In this document: positions 8,605 through 17,701 of the stretch, in pieces
How the letters are laid out: every line of letters begins with the position of its first letter
Position numbering within the stretch: position 1 is the first letter of the stretch
Source: Bacteroidales bacterium
Lineage (GTDB): Bacteria; Bacteroidota; Bacteroidia; Bacteroidales; NBLH01
Assembly (NCBI GenBank): GCA_016937695.1
Contig: JAFGWC010000060.1
Coordinates: 1 to 48,883 of the forward strand
DNA: 48,883 bases
Reading direction: 5' to 3'
Translations under genes and position numbers: made by a program
The notes under the pieces: model-generated
What the model was told of the DNA's origin: nothing
Seen by the model: the letters and a program-made list of their open reading frames with translations, nothing else
Databases searched by the model: none

Positions 8605-10135
8605 CTATTATATCCTCCTTTTTTGTATTGCTTTTTTTAAAATTATTATATTCAAGCATTAAAGCCTTATAAAACATTTGAGCTATTATCCTTGAACCTT
8701 GTACTGTAAAATGCGTAAAATCTTTTTCAGCTAATGGTGGCTCAGAAAAAACCCAACTCGGCATTGAATTATTTCCTCCCATTGCCTCATACATGTCCCA
8801 AAAGGCGCAATCGGCTTTAAAACTGGCTTTTTTTAATGCATCTCTTATTATTTCAATATTCGGATAACTTACATATTTGTCTTTTTCTTTTTTAGACATG
8901 TCTGCTAATCCAATTACTATAATTGAAACATCTGGAATTAACTTTTTAATTGTAACTAATTGACTATAGAATGATTTTTCGTAAAAAGTGTAATCTTCTT
9001 TTATATAAGGAGTTATGTTGCCTCCAAATTGTAAAATAACAAGTTTAACATTTAAATTTCTATAAATAGATGCTAATAATTTTGTACTTGTTGTTGTAAA
9101 AATTGTTCCGCTTGAACCACGCAATGCAATATTATCTACTGCAACTCCACTTAATCCGTCTAATGCAAGTGCGTATATATCAGGACTATCCGAACCTTTA
9201 AACTCCATTTTCAAATATGATGGAGTTGAATTAAATCGCCAGCCTTTTACTTGTAAATAATTAGCAGGTGATAATATTTCGGAACTAAATAAATTCTCAC
9301 CTGTAAATAGCTTTAAATCAATAGGTTTTGAATTATATCCATAAAACATTCTGCATTGAGAATATCTTTTTACATTAGAAAAAGAATATGGCGAATGCTC
9401 TATTTTTAACCAAGCTGAATAATTAATGTTTCTAAATTCAGATGTGTCTTTATTTGCTGATAATGAATCTATTATAATTTTTTCAGCAATTGGGGCATAT
9501 CTACTAAAGCTTGCAAGAATACCATATCTGCTATGGTTTACAGTTGAATCTCTAAGTCCAAATCCAGGATATCTTTTCCAGTTTTCTGAAAGTTCTGTTT
9601 TAACAGGCGATTCAAAACCAAAAGGCTGAACGGCTGGAATTAAGCCCGGCCCTGAACCTCCAAATTGAGATTGAAGTTTATACCTAATATAAGAAGTCAT
9701 TCTGTCCGCTTCTATTTGAGAATCACCATAATGTAAAATTCTGATTAATTTGTTATTAGATTTTAAATTTGTTAATTCTTCGAAAAAATGTTTTAATGCG
9801 TTTCTATTTCCTTTTGGGAACTCTAATCTACGGCTAACTTGCTCGTAATTTATATCTTTATCCTCATAGTAAATAATGCCAGCATCCTTAGTCATTACCG
9901 ATTTTAATTTGCCTTCCTCTTCATTGTAATCATTTTCCGCAACCTGATTTTTCTCAATTATTTCAGAAATATCAACAATTTTAACTTTTTCAATATTTAA
10001 AAGTTCATCAATAGTAGGAAATTGGACTGTTATATCATCAGTTATTTTCAATCCGTTTTTAGGAAAAATAAAAGCTAACAACAATAAAATTGTAAAGACG
10101 AACAATATGAAAATTAAAATATATTTTGGTTTCAT
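8582..10135 (-). CDS. SGNH/GDSL hydrolase-like membrane-anchored protein
   Basis: 517 residues. One N-terminal transmembrane helix (about 5-24) anchors a periplasmic domain. Block I is HYGDSQIEAD (Ser139) and is followed by a Gly/Pro-rich FGGSGPGLIPA region. Block III is QFGGN (Asn373). Block V is D472-F-T-H475 in KDFTHFTVQG. A long insertion between blocks I and III (about 180-330) looks like a beta-sandwich, as in two-domain PatB/OafB-type O-acetyltransferases. It sits between a lytic transglycosylase gene and a second SGNH gene and overlaps the latter by 23 nt. It could be the acetyltransferase while the other is the esterase, or the reverse. Confidence 0.85.
   Translation of the reverse strand: MKPKYILIFILFVFTILLLLAFIFPKNGLKITDDITVQFPTIDELLNIEKVKIVDISEIIEKNQVAENDYNEEEGKLKSVMTKDAGIIYYEDKDINYEQVSRRLEFPKGNRNALKHFFEELTNLKSNNKLIRILHYGDSQIEADRMTSYIRYKLQSQFGGSGPGLIPAVQPFGFESPVKTELSENWKRYPGFGLRDSTVNHSRYGILASFSRYAPIAEKIIIDSLSANKDTSEFRNINYSAWLKIEHSPYSFSNVKRYSQCRMFYGYNSKPIDLKLFTGENLFSSEILSPANYLQVKGWRFNSTPSYLKMEFKGSDSPDIYALALDGLSGVAVDNIALRGSSGTIFTTTSTKLLASIYRNLNVKLVILQFGGNITPYIKEDYTFYEKSFYSQLVTIKKLIPDVSIIVIGLADMSKKEKDKYVSYPNIEIIRDALKKASFKADCAFWDMYEAMGGNNSMPSWVFSEPPLAEKDFTHFTVQGSRIIAQMFYKALMLEYNNFKKSNTKKEDIIVENISGD
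8614..8620 (-). promoter_or_regulatory. Consensus Shine-Dalgarno sequence deciding a TTG start
   Basis: On the minus strand AAGGAGG is followed by nine bases and then the TTG at 8604-8602. A full consensus ribosome-binding site is unusual in this phylum. Here it lies inside the 3' end of the preceding SGNH gene, so it likely drives re-initiation on a non-ATG codon. Confidence 0.7.
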
Positions 10136-10219
10136 AAAATTTATGATTTATTGAAAATCAAACTAAAAAATAAAAAGATTTAATTTGAAAATTTAGGTCA
10201 AAAATTTCTCTTTTATTTA

Positions 10220-11803
10220 CTAACTCTTTTCCTTTATCTTAATAACTTGTCCCGCTTTTAAAACTCTCACATCACTTTCGGTAAAGTTATTAATCTTCAT
10301 CAAATCTGTATTTGAAATTCCAGGATATTTTTTTGCTATAGTCCAAAGATTTTCGCCTTTTTTTATTCTGTAATAGATATATTTCGCATCGTATTTGAAA
10401 TCAGAATTTGCAGCGCTCTTTGTCGAAGTAGATTTATAAGCTACAGTATTTTTCTGATTAAAATCTGATGTATTAATCTTTTTATATTTATATGCTTTCT
10501 TGTTTGGTACATATACTGAAAGATTTTGCCCTATTCTTATAGTATTTCGTTTGATATTATTCCAATATTGCAAATCTGCAATTGAAACATCATACCAATC
10601 AGATATAAATCCCAGATTATCTCCTTCTTTAACAGTATAAGTTAATTTTGTCATATTTTTTGTAGAAGGCGGAGTATATGTGGATTTATAATTAGATGCT
10701 GAATAATAATTTTTCTTATTATATTTAGCTGGAGTAATTATAGTGTTTTTAGGGTTAAAAAAGAAAGTGTCTCTATAAGCGTAAATTGAGTCTTGCAAAT
10801 CAAGAAATGCCATGGAATACTCTAAAGGCAATCTTAATGGATAGTCTTGACCAGTTGCAGGAATTATGTCTTTTTTATATTGTGGATTTAAATCTCTCAA
10901 TTCCTCAATAGACATCTTAAGTACTTCTGCCACTTGCTGTAAATGCAGCTTATTGTCGATCATAACAGTGTCAGTCATCATCGGCATTTTAATATGAGTT
11001 GGTGTAATATTATGCTCTTCATAATAATTCATCATGTAGGCTGCACCAATAAACGCGGGCACATATCCACGAGTTTCACGAGGCAAATATGGATAAATAT
11101 CCCAATAATCTCTTTTACCGTTAGCTCTTCTTATAGCTTTATTAACATTACCTGGTCCACAATTATATGCAGCAATAACCAATGTCCAATCCTTATAAAC
11201 TCCATATAAATGTGATAAAAATTTTGCTGCTGCATAAGATGATTTTACAGGATCTCTTCTTTCATCAACAAAAGAATTTATTTCTAATTGATACATCCTA
11301 CCTGTTCCAAACATAAATTGCCATAAACCTGTAGCGCCTGCTCTGGAAACTGCTCTCGGATTTAAGGCAGATTCAATAATTGGTAAATATTTTAATTCCA
11401 ATGGTAATTCGTACTGATCTAGAATTTGTTCAAAAATTGGGAAGTAATAATCAGATAATCCAATTAATATATGAGCAGATTTTCTGTTACTATACAGTTC
11501 GATGTACTTTCTAATTATTTGATTATACGGTAATTCCATCAATGAAGGTATTGCATTCAGTCTTTCAATATAAACAGAATCTGGTATTTCTTTTGCATCA
11601 ACTGTTTTTTCTGAAACATTATTATTTGTACTTACAATTGAATTTTTAACATACCAAAGACTTAACAGGCTATCTAAATCGCTTTCAATTTGCTCGCTAT
11701 CATCTGTTTGTGCAACGATTGTATCTGTTGGTTGTGTATATGCGAATGCTGTTGTAAAAAAACAACTTGCTGCTATAATTAAAAAGTATTTTTTAAATTT
11801 CAT
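10220..11803 (-). CDS. MltD-like membrane-bound lytic transglycosylase (SLT domain + LysM repeats)
   Basis: 527 residues. After a signal peptide (1-21) there is a family 1 lytic transglycosylase domain at roughly 125-245, with the catalytic glutamate in PIIESALNP (Glu144), GATGLWQFM, and AAYNCGPGNVNKAI. Two clear LysM peptidoglycan-binding repeats follow at about 388-435 (YTVKEGDNLGFISDWYDVS) and 478-525 (YRIKKGENLWTIAKKYPGIS). A degenerate third repeat may lie near 285-330. The enzyme cuts the MurNAc-GlcNAc bond, giving 1,6-anhydro ends. It lies downstream of parA-parB-DUF5683 and upstream of the SGNH/MBOAT genes. Confidence 0.93.
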   Translation of the reverse strand: MKFKKYFLIIAASCFFTTAFAYTQPTDTIVAQTDDSEQIESDLDSLLSLWYVKNSIVSTNNNVSEKTVDAKEIPDSVYIERLNAIPSLMELPYNQIIRKYIELYSNRKSAHILIGLSDYYFPIFEQILDQYELPLELKYLPIIESALNPRAVSRAGATGLWQFMFGTGRMYQLEINSFVDERRDPVKSSYAAAKFLSHLYGVYKDWTLVIAAYNCGPGNVNKAIRRANGKRDYWDIYPYLPRETRGYVPAFIGAAYMMNYYEEHNITPTHIKMPMMTDTVMIDNKLHLQQVAEVLKMSIEELRDLNPQYKKDIIPATGQDYPLRLPLEYSMAFLDLQDSIYAYRDTFFFNPKNTIITPAKYNKKNYYSASNYKSTYTPPSTKNMTKLTYTVKEGDNLGFISDWYDVSIADLQYWNNIKRNTIRIGQNLSVYVPNKKAYKYKKINTSDFNQKNTVAYKSTSTKSAANSDFKYDAKYIYYRIKKGENLWTIAKKYPGISNTDLMKINNFTESDVRVLKAGQVIKIKEKS

Positions 11804-11848
11804 ATTTTTATATTTTTAAAATTTTTCTTTTAAAATCTCTATTAAATA

Positions 11849-12568
11849 TTAATTTTTATGCATTGACAATACAAATTTTACTCCAAAACTGTTCCCATAA
11901 TCTAATTTACTTTTTGGATTATATTGCAAAATTGAGTAATTATTTATTTCAGGCATAATTGATAAAGACAAATCATCGCTAACATCAAAATCCATCAAAT
12001 GAGCATCTACATTAGCATCAAGAATATTGAACAGATAAATAACAGCAGCAACTATCACATTTAAATCTCTATTTCGTCTGTAATAATCTTTATAGCTCTT
12101 TAATTGGTCTTCAGAAATATTTGGGTTTATTCCTGGTGTAGTTACGCCAGCCTCAACAGAATAATTTTTATATGCTGTTTTAAATAGATTATATCTAAAA
12201 TTATTATTATCATATAAATAATACATTCCTGTAAATAATCCATAAATAATTGGAATTTTCCAATATTTTCCGTTATATGCCTGGCCTAAACCTGGAAGTA
12301 AAAAAGAATAAAAGGCTGCTCTGCCTGGAGATTTTTTTGTTCTTATTTCAAATTCCTGTGCGTAATTTTCAATACTGTCAACAGGAATAAAATTTAAAGT
12401 TGAATCTGATTTATTAATATCAATCCTCCCAATTTCAGAATTATTTTTTTTTATAGTATCTGTTAATAAATTGGTTTCTACTTGAGCATCAATATAAATT
12501 TGAAATAAAAATAGTAATATAGTAATAATTATTGAAGTGGGTTTAATCATTATCTGTTTCAAATTCAT
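11849..12568 (-). CDS. DUF5683 domain membrane protein
   Basis: About 239 residues from the ATG at 12568; ATG at 12550, giving MIKPTSIIITILLFLFQIYI, is an equally good start, and the frame is open further to a TTG at 12583. After a signal-like helix and a linker, the DUF5683 core runs from RAAFYSFLLPGLGQAYNGKY through IPIIYGLFTGMYYLYD, with two or three hydrophobic segments and a charged KSYKDYYRRNRD stretch. The function is unknown. In Bacteroidota the family commonly lies next to parA-parB, as here (29 nt after parB). Its place before a lytic transglycosylase gene suggests a cell-envelope role. Confidence 0.85.
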   Translation of the reverse strand: MNLKQIMIKPTSIIITILLFLFQIYIDAQVETNLLTDTIKKNNSEIGRIDINKSDSTLNFIPVDSIENYAQEFEIRTKKSPGRAAFYSFLLPGLGQAYNGKYWKIPIIYGLFTGMYYLYDNNNFRYNLFKTAYKNYSVEAGVTTPGINPNISEDQLKSYKDYYRRNRDLNVIVAAVIYLFNILDANVDAHLMDFDVSDDLSLSIMPEINNYSILQYNPKSKLDYGNSFGVKFVLSMHKN

Positions 12569-12597
12569 ATCTTTCAAACGCAAAAAAATAAATGAGC

Positions 12598-13488
12598 CTA
12601 TTTTTTTACTAAAATTTGACTTATTCTATTAAAATCTTCTTCTGAATTAAACGATATTACAATACTACCTTTGCCATTTTCGCTTTTTTTAAGATCCACT
12701 TTAGTGCTAAGAACTTGATTCAAATTATTTTTAAAACTTAAGTATTCTTTTGGTAATGAAGCTTTTTCAGATTTTTTCTCATCTTTCTTAACAGGATAAT
12801 TTTTCTCTCTAACTAATGCTTCAACATTTCTCACAGAAAGTCCTTCAACAATTATTTTATGGAAGATTTTCATTTGAGAATCAGAATCATTAAGTGTAAG
12901 CAATGCTTTTGCATGTCCCATTGAAATTCGTTTGTCTCTAACGCCAACCTGAACTTCTGCAGGAAGTTTTAAAAGTCTTAAATAGTTAGTAATTGTAGTT
13001 CTTTTTTTACCAATTCTTTCACTAAGCTTTTCTTGTGTCAGGCTACATTCATCAATTAATCGCTCATATGTAACAGCAACTTCTATTGAATTAAGATCCT
13101 CTCTTTGAATGTTTTCTACAAGAGCCATTTCAAGAAGTCCTTGATCGTCTGCTTCTCTAACAAATGCAATAATTTCTTTTAATCCGGCTAATTTACTTGC
13201 TCTGAATCTTCTTTCGCCAGATATAATTTGAAATTTATCTTCGTCTATTTTTTTTACTGTAATAGGCTGAATAATACCTAATTCCTTGATGGAATTTGAT
13301 AATTCCTGCAATAATTCTTCATCAAATTCTTTTCTTGGCTGAAAAGGGTTTGTTTCAATTTTACTTATATCTATTTCTGCAATAGCACTTGTAGAAATAG
13401 CTTCTTTTACAGGTCTTTTTTCGTATTTAGCATCATCTATCAATGCTCCTAGTCCTCTGCCTAATGCTTGTTTTTTTACTGCCGACAT
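12598..13488 (-). CDS. parB: Chromosome partitioning protein ParB (Spo0J)
   Basis: 296 residues. The N-terminal tail ALGRGLGALI is the short motif that stimulates ParA ATPase. The CTPase/N-terminal domain has NPFQPRKEF and GERRFRAS (91-98), followed by a KorB-type helix-turn-helix (LSERIGKKRTTITNYLRLLK) and a basic C-terminal dimerisation segment. ParB loads on parS and spreads as a CTP-dependent clamp. It lies 24 nt after parA. I looked for a site close to TGTTTCACGTGAAACA in the window and saw none. Confidence 0.96.
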   Translation of the reverse strand: MSAVKKQALGRGLGALIDDAKYEKRPVKEAISTSAIAEIDISKIETNPFQPRKEFDEELLQELSNSIKELGIIQPITVKKIDEDKFQIISGERRFRASKLAGLKEIIAFVREADDQGLLEMALVENIQREDLNSIEVAVTYERLIDECSLTQEKLSERIGKKRTTITNYLRLLKLPAEVQVGVRDKRISMGHAKALLTLNDSDSQMKIFHKIIVEGLSVRNVEALVREKNYPVKKDEKKSEKASLPKEYLSFKNNLNQVLSTKVDLKKSENGKGSIVISFNSEEDFNRISQILVKK

Positions 13489-13512
13489 ATATTATTTTTT
13501 TTATGCGTCTTA

Positions 13513-14286
13513 TTATTCTTTTTTCTCATTACGCTCTATAACTTCACGAGCTAAATTTAAATAGCTTAAAGCTCCTTTTGATGCTGCGTCGTAAAGTACC
13601 ACAGGTTTTCCGTAACTTGGTGCTTCACTTAATTTAATATTTCTTTGTATTATTGTATCAAAAACCATTTTTTCGAAATGTGTTTGCACTTCTTCAACAA
13701 CCTGATTCGATAATCTTAACCTAGCATCATACATTGTTAACAAAAACCCTTCTATTTCTAATGCTTCGTTTAATCTGTTTTGAATCATTTTTATAGTATT
13801 CAAAAGCTTTCCTAATCCTTCAAGTGCAAAATATTCACATTGAACAGGAATTAAAACTGAATCTGCTGCTGTTAAAGCATTCAAAGTAAGCAGACCTAAA
13901 GATGGTGAGCAATCGATAAAAACATAATCATAATTATCTTTTACTTTATCAATAACTCCTTTTAAAATCAGTTCTCTTTCAGGAACATTAAGTATTTCGA
14001 TTTCAGCGCCAACCAAATCAATATGTGAAGGTATTAAATCCATACCTTTTGTTTCTGTTTTTAAAACAACTGTATTAGGATCAACACCGTCAATTAAGCA
14101 TTCATAAATACTGTTTTCAATTTCTCGCAAGTCAAACCCAATACCAGAAGTAGCATTTGCCTGAGGATCAGCATCAATTAATAAAACTTTTTTTTCTAAA
14201 ACTGCTAAGCTTGCAGCAAGATTAATAGCTGTTGTTGTTTTACCAACTCCGCCTTTTTGATTGGCTATTGCAATAACTTTTGACAT
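13513..14286 (-). CDS. parA: Chromosome partitioning ATPase ParA (Soj)
   Basis: 257 residues with the deviant Walker A motif KGGVGKTTT (11-19), the Walker A' LLIDADPQANAT and the Walker B FIDCSPSLGLLTLNAL. The short length without an N-terminal HTH marks the chromosomal Soj type. It dimerises on ATP, binds DNA non-specifically and moves ParB-parS complexes. It is the first gene of a run of seven same-strand genes ending with the MBOAT gene. Confidence 0.96.
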   Translation of the reverse strand: MSKVIAIANQKGGVGKTTTAINLAASLAVLEKKVLLIDADPQANATSGIGFDLREIENSIYECLIDGVDPNTVVLKTETKGMDLIPSHIDLVGAEIEILNVPERELILKGVIDKVKDNYDYVFIDCSPSLGLLTLNALTAADSVLIPVQCEYFALEGLGKLLNTIKMIQNRLNEALEIEGFLLTMYDARLRLSNQVVEEVQTHFEKMVFDTIIQRNIKLSEAPSYGKPVVLYDAASKGALSYLNLAREVIERNEKKE

Positions 14287-14370
14287 AATAAATTTTATAA
14301 AAAAATTACAAAACTGTGATTATTAAATACTTAGAATATTATTAAAGATAGACTAAGTTTAAATGTGCAA

Positions 14371-14378
14371 CAAATTTA
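14371..14378 (-). promoter_or_regulatory. -7 promoter element upstream of parA
   Basis: On the minus strand this reads TAAATTTG, an exact TAnnTTTG. It is 85 nt from the parA start. No convincing -33 was found. It is the only good candidate for the par-mltD-MBOAT unit. Confidence 0.35.
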
Positions 14379-14435
14379 TATATTTAAATGTTAAATACTA
14401 AATTTAATAAATAATTTATTGATGTTAATATACAT

Positions 14436-15026
14436 TTATTTATTAACAATTAATCTTTCTGATACATTTTTACCACTATTCAAATCAATGCCTCTAAAAT
14501 CAAGATATTTAACTTGGGGCAAATAGAAACTTTCTTCATAATTTATAAATACTTCTTTTAATATTGAAAACTTTCCATTTATTAACATCTGACTTTCAAC
14601 TTTTCCGTCTGCTTTTTTATTTATTATGATAATTTTATCTTTTATTGCATTTAGTTTAATTTTATATTTTTCGCCTTCAATAACTGGTATAATTTTAAAA
14701 CCATATGCTAATTTCCATTCTAAAAGGTTCAAATCCTCAATTATGTCACCTTTATTAATAAGCAACCAGAAAACATCAACGGGCTTTTTTGTGTTTAAAG
14801 AACCATTTTGTTGTCTATTTGCTTGATATATTACAATATTTGGACTTTGATTATGTGATACTACAAAAAGGAGATCTTTTTTATTATTAACTAGTTTTCC
14901 TTTAGAATAAATATTGTTTTCTGAATTTGGAATTTCTAGTTTATTAGCATTTTCAATATTTCCCTTGAAATTACTATTTACATTGAGTAATGTTATAAAA
15001 AAAAGAATTATAGTAACTTTTATCAT
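14436..15026 (-). CDS. DUF4833 domain secreted protein
   Basis: 196 residues with a signal peptide (about 1-18). The rest matches the DUF4833 pattern as I remember it: LLFVVSHNQSPNIVIYQAN near the start of the domain, PVDVFWLL, and YGFKIIP. The expected fold is all-beta and the protein is probably periplasmic; no function is known and no catalytic motif is visible. It has its own -7 element and is followed by a gap before parA. Confidence 0.75.
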   Translation of the reverse strand: MIKVTIILFFITLLNVNSNFKGNIENANKLEIPNSENNIYSKGKLVNNKKDLLFVVSHNQSPNIVIYQANRQQNGSLNTKKPVDVFWLLINKGDIIEDLNLLEWKLAYGFKIIPVIEGEKYKIKLNAIKDKIIIINKKADGKVESQMLINGKFSILKEVFINYEESFYLPQVKYLDFRGIDLNSGKNVSERLIVNK

Positions 15027-15058
15027 TTTCTTTTATTTTCTTTAATTTTTTTTGCTGG

Positions 15059-15066
15059 CAAATATA
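15059..15066 (-). promoter_or_regulatory. -7 promoter element for the DUF4833 gene
   Basis: Minus-strand TATATTTG (TAnnTTTG) lies 33 nt before the ATG at 15026. Confidence 0.4.
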
Positions 15067-15144
15067 AATTAAGTTTTCTTAATCTCAGTATTAATTTATT
15101 AACATAATAAATTAATAAAATAATATAAGTTTCTACTGCTTAAA

Positions 15145-15777
15145 TTATTTTAAAAAATTAAAAAAAATACTTCCCACTATTATAATTCCAAATACTGCTA
15201 TAATGCTTCCTGTAATTTTATTTATCCACCAAAGATTTCTCAATCTTATTTTGTTTCTGAATATGTTAACTAATAGAGTTAATCCCACCCACCACAAAAG
15301 TGCACCTAAAAAAATCCCTAATAAGGTATAAACCATAGCATTACCTGAATTATCTTTATCTAAACCAAGTCCTGCGAATACGGCACCAAAAAAAATTACT
15401 GTTAATGGATTTGTAATTGTTATTAAAAAACTAGAGATAAAATCGCTGATAAAAGTGTTTTTTTGGGCTCTTTGTTTTCTAATTTGTCTTACAGGATTTG
15501 TATAAAAGATTTTAACTCCTACAATGGCCACTAAAATGCCACCAACTATTCTAATAATTAATTGATGAGAATCTAAGAAATTAGCGATTATACTTATCCC
15601 AAAACCAGCAATTGCTGCATATATAATGTCTGCAAAAGCTGCTCCCCAGCCTGATATAAAGCCTGATATAAAGCCTTTATTTATTGTTCTTTGAATTGCT
15701 AAAATACCGAGAGGGCCTAAAGGTGCCGATACCGATATTCCAACTATTATTCCTTTAATTATATACTCAAAAACCAA
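15145..15777 (-). CDS. LysE/RhtB-family amino-acid exporter
   Basis: 210 residues with about six hydrophobic helices. The first holds the family pattern GISVSAPLGPLGILAIQRTINKGF (residues near 12-35), and the ITNPLTVIFFGAVFAGLG helix near 125 is the second conserved segment. Members export basic or neutral amino acids or related metabolites; the substrate here is unknown. The start is TTG at 15777, because a TAA codon lies directly before it in frame and no early ATG exists. It begins 34 nt after the OlsF-like gene and is likely cotranscribed with it. Confidence 0.88.
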   Translation of the reverse strand: MVFEYIIKGIIVGISVSAPLGPLGILAIQRTINKGFISGFISGWGAAFADIIYAAIAGFGISIIANFLDSHQLIIRIVGGILVAIVGVKIFYTNPVRQIRKQRAQKNTFISDFISSFLITITNPLTVIFFGAVFAGLGLDKDNSGNAMVYTLLGIFLGALLWWVGLTLLVNIFRNKIRLRNLWWINKITGSIIAVFGIIIVGSIFFNFLK

Positions 15778-15811
15778 TTATTATTTTTTAATTATTAAAT
15801 ATTTAAAATTT

Positions 15812-17605
15812 CTATATTCCAATATCCACATTAAACCTTTCCAATATAGAATCATCTTGAATTTCTTTTGATAATGATTTTAATATATCAAATGGGACAT
15901 CAAAAATATCTAGTATTATTAATCCGTCAAGTGAATTATTAAAGTCAGGGTCAACATTAAATCCTATAAGTTTTGCATTTAATTTTATGTATTTTTTTAA
16001 TAATACAGGAATGCCATGTTCATTTTCTATTTCAAAAATTAATTTATCTAATCTTTTCATATCTTTAGCTATTTCAAGAAATAATTTTTGATCTACATTT
16101 TTTATTTTCCTTACTTTAAATTTTTTTCTTGGTTTTAATAGCTTGGCTAAATCATCATTATAATAATTTGTTTTAAAGAAATTAACAATTAAGCTTTTTG
16201 AAAATTTCGAAAACACGTTACTAATACTTGCCGGGCCAACAAGATATCTATATTCTCTGTGTTTTAACAAAAAATACGTTATCCCTTTCCATAATAAAAA
16301 TAAAGATAATGGTTTTCTTTGGTACTCTTTTATTATAAATGAGCGTCCAAGTTCTATTGTTTCATTTAATATTGGAAAAAATTCCTTTTCTATTTTAAAT
16401 AATGAGTGTATATAAAATCCTTGAACACCATACTGATTCATAATTTCTTGGCCCATCCCCACTCTATATGCGCCGGCTATTTTTTTTTCTTTCCAATCCC
16501 AAACAATAAGTTGGCTGTAATATAAATCATATTCATCTAAATCAACGCTTTTATTAGTTCCTTCGCCAACTTCTCTGAAGGTAATTTCTCTTAATCGTCC
16601 TATTTCAGTTAAAACGTTAGGGATTTCAAGTGAAGGAACACAATATACACTAAAGTCACCACTGTCGAAAAGATGATGTTTTTTATCTATCTGTTCCATT
16701 TCTTGTATAACCAATTCAGGTGGAACAGGGTCAATTATGTTTTCAACTTTTTTTGATTTCCATTTAAATTTAGGTAAAAAAAAGTTTTTTACTTCAATTG
16801 ATTTTCCTAAAGCATATGTTCTTGACCTTAAATATCTACCAAACATATCCATTTCATCAAATTCGTCTTGTTCTGCAACACTAAGTTGGTTTCCAATCCT
16901 TATTCTCAAATTTTTAGCATTTTTCTTAATAATTCCTGAAGTTTTACTCATTGGATGGAATATTGGATGAATTCCGCCCAATACATGAATAAACCAACTG
17001 TTATTTCCTTGAAAATATATTGGAATTATTGGAACATTTGCTTTTTTAATCAAACTTATTGTTGAATTATTCCATACTTTATCAGAAATTGAATTAAAAG
17101 AAAAATGATATGGTGAAATAACTCCTGCCGGGAAAATGCCTAATGCTCCTCCTTTATTTAAATGTGTAAATGCTTTTTTTAATTCAGCTAAATTTGGATT
17201 TTTAGATTCGTTTTTTGATTCTATTTTTATTGGTATAGTATTTTCTCTTAATGCTTCTATTTCATAAAATAAATCATTTACTATAAACTTATAATCAGGT
17301 CTGATTTTCGAAATAATTTTTATTAATAGTAGTACGTCAATTCCACCAAGTGGATGATTAGAAACAGTGATAAATGGACCTTTACTTGGTATTCTTTTCA
17401 ATTCTTCATCATCAATCTCAAAATTAATTTGCAATTCATTTAAAACTGCATCAATAAAACTAATACTTGAACTTTCAGTGTCTAATTCTTGTTTTTTCTT
17501 TTGCTCAAATTTAGAAAACTGAATCAGTATTTTGGGGATAGCATTAAAAATAATTTTTGAGTGATTGCTTTTTTTTAAAATATCATCTGCATTTTCAACA
17601 TCCAT
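15812..17605 (-). CDS. Two-domain acyltransferase, OlsF-like (PlsC-type + GNAT-type): amino-acid lipid synthesis
   Basis: 597 residues. The N-terminal domain is a PlsC-type acyltransferase with SNHPLGGID (His84 to Asp90) and FPAGVISPY (158-166). The middle and C-terminal region (about 300-470) resembles the GNAT-like hemolysin/OlsB N-acyltransferase family, with EVGEGTNKSVDLDEYD, IAGAYRVGMG and ELGRSFI. This order is that of OlsF, a bifunctional enzyme that N-acylates ornithine and then O-acylates the product to form ornithine lipids, reported from Serratia and Flavobacterium. A glycine-type lipid is an alternative, since Bacteroides uses separate GlsA/GlsB proteins. About 120 extra C-terminal residues are of unknown role. 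Confidence 0.75.
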   Translation of the reverse strand: MDVENADDILKKSNHSKIIFNAIPKILIQFSKFEQKKKQELDTESSSISFIDAVLNELQINFEIDDEELKRIPSKGPFITVSNHPLGGIDVLLLIKIISKIRPDYKFIVNDLFYEIEALRENTIPIKIESKNESKNPNLAELKKAFTHLNKGGALGIFPAGVISPYHFSFNSISDKVWNNSTISLIKKANVPIIPIYFQGNNSWFIHVLGGIHPIFHPMSKTSGIIKKNAKNLRIRIGNQLSVAEQDEFDEMDMFGRYLRSRTYALGKSIEVKNFFLPKFKWKSKKVENIIDPVPPELVIQEMEQIDKKHHLFDSGDFSVYCVPSLEIPNVLTEIGRLREITFREVGEGTNKSVDLDEYDLYYSQLIVWDWKEKKIAGAYRVGMGQEIMNQYGVQGFYIHSLFKIEKEFFPILNETIELGRSFIIKEYQRKPLSLFLLWKGITYFLLKHREYRYLVGPASISNVFSKFSKSLIVNFFKTNYYNDDLAKLLKPRKKFKVRKIKNVDQKLFLEIAKDMKRLDKLIFEIENEHGIPVLLKKYIKLNAKLIGFNVDPDFNNSLDGLIILDIFDVPFDILKSLSKEIQDDSILERFNVDIGI

Positions 17606-17662
17606 CTACTTAAATTTTTTATTTTTTAAAAAATAGTTATAAAAAGATAATTAGCTCTAATA

Positions 17663-17670
17663 CAAAGATA
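17663..17670 (-). promoter_or_regulatory. -7 promoter element for the OlsF-like gene
   Basis: Minus-strand TATCTTTG (TAnnTTTG) lies 58 nt before the ATG at 17605. Confidence 0.4.
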
Positions 17671-17701
17671 ATTAAATTATTTTTTGATTTTATATAATTT
17701 A

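Noticed and set aside
13400-14500. A parS site near parAB
   Set aside because: No sequence close to TGTTTCACGTGAAACA was found here or elsewhere in the window; parS may lie outside.
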